DNA from: SAR202 cluster bacterium bin16
GTDB taxonomy: Bacteria > Chloroflexota > Dehalococcoidia > Lucifugimonadales > Australimonadaceae
Assembly: GCA_002238425.1 (NCBI GenBank)
Contig: MPMJ01000002.1
Coordinates: forward strand, 81,790 to 145,789
Direction of reading: 5' to 3'
DNA: 64,000 nucleotides
Numbering within the stretch: the stretch's first letter is position 1; every line of letters starts with the position of its first letter. Below are positions 59,663 to 64,000 of the stretch, in pieces. The translations under genes and the position numbers were made by a program. Below the pieces are notes generated by a model. That model ran no database searches and was not told the origin of the DNA. It saw only the letters and a program-made list of their open reading frames with translations.

Positions 59663-61717
59663 TCAGCCGAACAGGTTCTGTAGCAGCAGCCACACAGCGG
59701 GCTGGGGCCAGATAACGAACAGGACGTTGTCGAACAGACCGATCACCAGCGCCGTGATGAGCGCTCCGGTCAGCAGGCCCCACTTTGCATACGCCCTGCC
59801 AGAGACGGCGGCGGGGAAGACCAGGGCGAGGGCGATTGCGGCCCACTTCAGTCCGAGGGTTATCGAGATCAGGACGAAGAGACCCAACAGCGCGAGCAGC
59901 ACCTTGCCGGTGCGGCGTTGCTCATCGGCCTTACTCATCATGCCCAGATCCAGTATGTCCCCGGACTGCACTCCCCTCAACTGAAGCAGTAGCTGCAGAC
60001 CGGCCAGTCCGAGCAACCCGATGCCCACCATCACCGGCATCGACCGCGCCCTCGTGGGGAAGTCGATGGCTTCGACGACGAACACCAGCGCCACCACGAT
60101 CACCGTGAGTGGGAACAGGTGCTCCCAGGAACGCCAGGCGAAGCCGATCCTCCTTTGCGGTTTCTGCGCAGGTCTCGGTGGGTCGGAACTCGCGCCCGAA
60201 GGAGCGCTGCCGCTGACTTCGGCCATCCTGCGCTCGGTCGCTTCGCTCTTGGAGGCGAGGAAGGCAAAACCCACGCCTACGCCGACAGATAGGAGTATCA
60301 GGGTGATGGTTATGGGCCGCGTAAGCATCCCCACGGGGCCATGGATGCTGACAGCCGACAACAGGTTGTGCTCGATGATGGGGCCCAGGATGAAGCCGAG
60401 GATCATCGGTGGACGCGGCCAGCGGAAGAACTTCATGAGCATCCCTACCACCGCGAACCCCAGCACGATGGGAATGGCCAGCCAGTGGCGCATGTCCTGG
60501 AAGGATGACAGGAACGCGAGAGGGATGATGGCGGCGGCGAGCAGCGGGTATGGGATGCGGCTCAGCTTCGCCAGTTGACCGGAGGCGAGCAGTCCGACGA
60601 TAGCCAGTGCCGCGTTGCCAAGCACCAGGCTCACCACGATGAGAGTGGTGATGTCAGCGAAGCGTGTGAGCATCGGCGGGCCGGGAGAGATGCCGTAGGC
60701 CAGCATCGCCACGAGGACGAACGCCCAGCTGAAACCGCCGGGGATGCCCATCGCCAGGGTCGGGATCGCCTGCCCGCCTTCCTTCGAACTCTGCACCGAT
60801 TCGGAGAAGACGAGACCGTCGAACGAGCCTTTGCCGAACTGGCTCTTGTCCTTGCTCAGCGCAATCCCGACGCCATACGAGAGCCAGGAGACCACTCGCG
60901 AACCCACGCCCGGTATGGCGCCCATCATGACGCCAAGTATCGAGTGCCGGATGATGAGTGGTGTCTTACTGAGAGCCAGGCCTGCACCCGCGAATACCTC
61001 CCGGATGTTGAGCGCGGCGCTCGACGATGCCAACGCTCGCCTCGTCATGGTCAGGTCCATCATTTCGGGGAGAGCAAACAACCCCACCGTCATCGCGATG
61101 AGCGGGAGCCCCGAATCGAGCTGCAGAGAACCGAGCGTGTAGCGGTCTGTTCCGGTGAATGGGTCGGTGCCTACCGTGGACAGCAGGATGCCCAGCAGCC
61201 CGGCAGCGAGCCCCTTCACCATCGCTCCACGGCTGAGCGCCCCGACGAGAGCAACGCCGAACAGGCCCATCGCTCCGATCTCGCCGAACCCGAAGGAGAG
61301 GATGAAGGGCTTGAGGACGGGCATGGCGAGCAGCAGGACGACCGCGCCCACTACGCCCCCGATGGCCGACACGACATACACGAAGCCGAGCGCGCGTGCG
61401 GCCTGTCCCCGCTGCGAGAGCGGCCTCCCTTCGATGAACGTGACCTGCCCGCCGCCGGGATGACCCATCGCGATGATGGGCAGCACGTCCAGCATCTCTT
61501 CGACGCCAGTGATGGTCGCGAGGAAGACGATGCCCACGACCGGGTCGTCGATCGTGAAGACGACGAACGGGATAGCCAGCGCCATGAGCAGCGGCGCCGA
61601 CAGTCCCGGTATCACGCCCGCGGCCGCCGCGATCATGACGGCGGCCCCGAACGTGATCCAATAGGTGGAGGTCCCCAGGTGCCCGAGTCCCACGAACACC
61701 TGACTGAAATCAGGCAT
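59663..61717 (-). CDS. Tripartite tricarboxylate transporter, TctA-TctB fusion
   Basis: The 684-residue protein has a TctA domain (about 1-505) with roughly 12 helices and the signatures GHPGGGQVTFIEG-like and AIPTLAMGIPGG, G..PG-type loops. After a charged linker (about 495-530, SEATERRMAEV...PAQKPQRR), four further helices with FPTRARSMPVMVG and KWAAIALAL match the small TctB subunit. In most bacteria TctA and TctB are separate. The TctC binding protein is upstream in the same operon. It imports carboxylates by a proton or sodium gradient. GGAGAGGAG precedes the ATG. Confidence 0.88.
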   Translation of the reverse strand: MPDFSQVFVGLGHLGTSTYWITFGAAVMIAAAAGVIPGLSAPLLMALAIPFVVFTIDDPVVGIVFLATITGVEEMLDVLPIIAMGHPGGGQVTFIEGRPLSQRGQAARALGFVYVVSAIGGVVGAVVLLLAMPVLKPFILSFGFGEIGAMGLFGVALVGALSRGAMVKGLAAGLLGILLSTVGTDPFTGTDRYTLGSLQLDSGLPLIAMTVGLFALPEMMDLTMTRRALASSSAALNIREVFAGAGLALSKTPLIIRHSILGVMMGAIPGVGSRVVSWLSYGVGIALSKDKSQFGKGSFDGLVFSESVQSSKEGGQAIPTLAMGIPGGFSWAFVLVAMLAYGISPGPPMLTRFADITTLIVVSLVLGNAALAIVGLLASGQLAKLSRIPYPLLAAAIIPLAFLSSFQDMRHWLAIPIVLGFAVVGMLMKFFRWPRPPMILGFILGPIIEHNLLSAVSIHGPVGMLTRPITITLILLSVGVGVGFAFLASKSEATERRMAEVSGSAPSGASSDPPRPAQKPQRRIGFAWRSWEHLFPLTVIVVALVFVVEAIDFPTRARSMPVMVGIGLLGLAGLQLLLQLRGVQSGDILDLGMMSKADEQRRTGKVLLALLGLFVLISITLGLKWAAIALALVFPAAVSGRAYAKWGLLTGALITALVIGLFDNVLFVIWPQPAVWLLLQNLFG

Positions 61718-61763
61718 CTGCTCCTCTCCGGCAGGCCTTCGTGCGCATCAGCCCGGCGTCATA

Positions 61764-63038
61764 TCACTCGATGTACTTGCTGAACAACCTCTCCTGTATC
61801 TCGCCGAGCGAGTCCAAGTGCACGCGGTACCCGTTGACCGTATCTATGTAGATCTGCTGGAGCCGCGCTCCCGGCACCGGAGCCACGTCGGTGCCGAGCA
61901 CGCGGGAGAAGTCTGCTTTGAATTCCGGGTCGGCATTCGCGTCGTCCCATGCCTTGCGCAGTGTCGCGAGTACGGCGGGATCCATGCCGGGCGGGCCGGC
62001 GAAGTGCTTCAACGCGATGTGCTGGGGAGACGTCAGTGCGTTGAACAGGGACGCCTGGTCCGGTTCGAGCAGGTCCCGCGCGTGCGGCGCCGTGAACTCG
62101 ACCTCCGCGTTGGCGTGGATCTCCTGTCCGGGGACCAGCAGGCTTGCGAAAGGCTTCAGGAACCCGTCGGCGAACCAACCGGGGCGCCGCGCAGGCAGCG
62201 TGTACCAGGAGCTCCCTGGCGAGATGATCAGCGCGTTGATGTCGCCGCGTTCCAGCATGAGAAGCGATTGTTCCGTGCCCGTGCCTGCAACAACCCTGTA
62301 GTCCATGGGCAGGTTGAGCCAGTCGGCTATCAGCATCCCGCCGAGAGCGCTGCCGGTCACTTCCGGTGCGCTCCCCGGACCTGTCTGGACGAGCGGTTCG
62401 CCGTTCGGGTTCCCCATCGCATCCCTGATGTCCGTGTAGGGCAGCGTTCCGCGGTGGGCCCAGAAGGGGTTGCCGCCCTGGGGCGCGCCGATGAGACCGA
62501 ACTCGGACACCGTGAACTCAGCCTCCGGTTCGAAGGAGTCGGTGATCAGGGTGCCGGCCGTGTACTGGAGCACCGTCCCGTCGGGTTCGGACTTCCAGAC
62601 GAAATTGGAGGCAGCCATCTGCGGCGTGTGGTTGGAGACGACGATGCGCGGATTGCCTGGGATGAACTTGCCCAGGTTGGCTGCGAGGAACCGGGCCTGC
62701 GTATCCGTTCCGCCGCCGGGGTTGAACCCCACGAGCAGCCTGATCGTCTTGCCGCGGAAGTGCGCCTCCGCGTCGAATGACGGCGGCGGAGTAGGCGTCG
62801 GCGCCAGCGTGGGCGTGGGAGTCGGCGGCACGGGCGTCGGGGTTGGAGCGCCCGGCACCGGGGTGGCTGTCGGAGCAGCCGGAGCCATGGCGGTGGGCGT
62901 CGGTGCACCGGGGGCCGCCGGCTCAGGCGTGGGTGTGGGCCGCGGCTGAGTGGGTGTGGGAGTCGCCTCGCTTCCACACGCCACGATGAACAGACAGGTC
63001 AGAAGGAATGCCGCTACGAGAGTCCCCTTGAAGCTCAT
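61764..63038 (-). CDS. TctC-family solute-binding lipoprotein
   Basis: The 424-residue product has a lipoprotein signal ending LFIVAC (Cys 21), a Thr/Pro-rich linker (about 26-90, TPTPTP repeats) and a Bug/TctC domain: GKTIRLLVGFNPGGGTDTQARFLA, then IVVSNHTPQMAA... and the C-terminal WDDANADPEFKADF. The GFNPGGGTD loop binds the ligand carboxylate in this family. The linker presumably lets the binding domain reach away from the membrane. GGAGG precedes the ATG. It lies 46 bases before the TctAB gene and 35 bases after the cupin gene. Confidence 0.9.
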   Translation of the reverse strand: MSFKGTLVAAFLLTCLFIVACGSEATPTPTQPRPTPTPEPAAPGAPTPTAMAPAAPTATPVPGAPTPTPVPPTPTPTLAPTPTPPPSFDAEAHFRGKTIRLLVGFNPGGGTDTQARFLAANLGKFIPGNPRIVVSNHTPQMAASNFVWKSEPDGTVLQYTAGTLITDSFEPEAEFTVSEFGLIGAPQGGNPFWAHRGTLPYTDIRDAMGNPNGEPLVQTGPGSAPEVTGSALGGMLIADWLNLPMDYRVVAGTGTEQSLLMLERGDINALIISPGSSWYTLPARRPGWFADGFLKPFASLLVPGQEIHANAEVEFTAPHARDLLEPDQASLFNALTSPQHIALKHFAGPPGMDPAVLATLRKAWDDANADPEFKADFSRVLGTDVAPVPGARLQQIYIDTVNGYRVHLDSLGEIQERLFSKYIE

Positions 63039-63073
63039 GGTCGAGCCCTCCTCTCATCTCAGGCTTATGTTCC

Positions 63074-64000
63074 CTACGTCTGTGACGACCTCACTTGCGC
63101 TTCGACGGCGCTATAGTCCCATTCGAAGCCACGGTCCTGGTACGCGATCTCCGGCATGAGGCTCCTGGATCCGCGTGCGCCAAGCTCTCCTTCGAACTTC
63201 TCGCGGATGAACGGGTCCTCGTCCGGGTATTCGATCTGATTTGCGGCGGGGTTCTCGACCCGCTCGCCTGTACCGGAGAACGGCCGTGGGGGATGGAGGG
63301 CAAGGTAACGCGCCGGCTCCTCTCCCACGTTGAAATGCTGATGGAACCACCTCGCCGGTGGCACGAATACGCTGCCCTCGTGCCAGGGGATGATGATCTT
63401 GTCATGCCCCTCCGGCCACATGATGGAGTACCCCTCGCCGCGAGGGATGACGATGACGAAGCCCGGCCCGTGGCGGTGGCCCTTCTTGTAGGTGCCTGCG
63501 TCGAATACCGACATGTGGCACGTCATCGGTGAATCGGGGAACTCGATGAATACCGTAGTGCCCCCGGCGCCGCGCCCGTAGAACGGCACGAGCTTGTCCC
63601 AGGAGCGCATGTCCGGGAAGAAGTTGCCTATCCACTGGGCACGGACACGCCCGTTGGCGATAGGCCGGTTGTGCACCTTCGCTTCTGAGTAGAACTCGCC
63701 CACCAGCCGGTCTGCGCCCGAAGCAGAGGGGTTGTTGAAGAAGAACTCCGGGTCCGGCACTCCCACCATCGCTACCGGCAGGTAGTTGTTGTGCAGAAGC
63801 CGCGCGGGGCGGTCTCCCTGGGCGTTGGAGAGTTGGTGCGTGTAATTCCGGGGCAGCAGGAAGAGGCTGTGCTTCTGCCACTCGAACGTCCGCGAGCTCT
63901 GGCCGTCGTCCGAAGAGACGGTGCAGAAGCCGCGACCTTCCAGCACGTAGACCACGTCGTCCAGCGCGAACTTCAGCGGCGGGAGCGTCTGGCCGGGCGC
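63074..64000 (-). CDS. Two-domain cupin protein, start beyond window end (partial)
   Basis: Frame is open to the last base; 308 residues are visible. It aligns with the cupin at 39723: PGQTLPPLKFALDDVVYVLEGRG in the first cupin, HRHGPGFVIVIPRGEGYSIMW and HQHFNVG in the second, and IREKFEGELGARG near the end. The metal histidines of the C-terminal cupin are present. It heads the Tct operon in this window, and unlike its relative the C-terminus is uninterrupted (ALHPPRPFSGTGE), showing what the damaged 39723 gene should look like. The role is unknown. Confidence 0.82.
   Translation of the reverse strand, partial: APGQTLPPLKFALDDVVYVLEGRGFCTVSSDDGQSSRTFEWQKHSLFLLPRNYTHQLSNAQGDRPARLLHNNYLPVAMVGVPDPEFFFNNPSASGADRLVGEFYSEAKVHNRPIANGRVRAQWIGNFFPDMRSWDKLVPFYGRGAGGTTVFIEFPDSPMTCHMSVFDAGTYKKGHRHGPGFVIVIPRGEGYSIMWPEGHDKIIIPWHEGSVFVPPARWFHQHFNVGEEPARYLALHPPRPFSGTGERVENPAANQIEYPDEDPFIREKFEGELGARGSRSLMPEIAYQDRGFEWDYSAVEAQVRSSQT

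Overview
This 64 kb window is bacterial, clearly G+C-rich (I estimate above 60% by eye) and densely coded, with many 1-14 bp gene overlaps. It mixes core biosynthesis (pentose phosphate, purine, histidine, glycolysis, DNA repair) with tandem Rieske oxygenases, a meta-cleavage type aromatic pathway, Tct-type tripartite transport, an LLM flavin oxidoreductase and lipoproteins with Pro/Thr linkers. That combination resembles marine Chloroflexota of the SAR202/Dehalococcoidia type. This is an inference from gene content; there is no rRNA marker. I see no insertion sequence, prophage or CRISPR array.

Layout. 1-1158: end of a cupin gene, a hairpin terminator and a double-GNAT protein. 1155-9167: an ornithine-cyclodeaminase-family protein, a pentose-phosphate block (tkt with a frameshift, pgi, zwf) and an MFS exporter. 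9176-12181: nfeD-slipin-lipoprotein operon. 12239-14980: three genes matching the lower protocatechuate/gallate 4,5-cleavage route (LigK-, LigU- and LigI-like). 15063-19656: tsaC, a degenerate prenyl synthase, pgk, tpiA, miaA. 19657-20057: a control region with a helically phased TGCTCA repeat array. 20058-28681: purine genes (guaA, purD, purE, purB, purC, purS) with a RelE toxin-antitoxin pair inserted. 28705-34597: histidine operon ending in a stand-alone Clp N-domain protein. 34683-37597: birA, a MntA/HepT pair, an MFS protein and tRNA-Gly(TCC). 38081-42309: Rieske - small protein - cupin - Rieske. 42376-48052: SRAP protein, LLM oxidoreductase, isochorismatase-like hydrolase and an ABC-2 exporter. 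48170-50937: LigB-like dioxygenase divergent from a LigJ-like hydratase, then a small protein. 51084-54425: large NHL-propeller surface protein. 54457-59641: TlpA-like thioredoxin, mutY, Ham1-like protein, mutL, an ArsC/Spx-like gene with an in-frame TGA, and a CopD-like protein. 59663-64000: TctA-TctB fusion, TctC lipoprotein and a third cupin, cut by the window end.

The most striking observation is the small gene at 58431-58781. Its only in-frame TGA sits exactly where the first redox cysteine of a CxxC thioredoxin-fold motif belongs. The frame stays intact on both sides, a hairpin follows at a distance suitable for a bacterial SECIS, a strong ribosome-binding site precedes it, and its real stop overlaps the mutL start. 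I read it as an undescribed selenoprotein of the ArsC/Spx family. Catabolic genes form two blocks: the LigK/U/I operon and the LigB/J pair. With the Rieske oxygenases and Tct uptake they suggest import and breakdown of aromatic or carboxylated organic compounds.

Three short, nearly pure G/C stretches (about 3122-3182, 40640-40680, 56021-56071) break or abut genes and look like assembly or sequencing faults; tkt and one cupin gene are frameshifted there.
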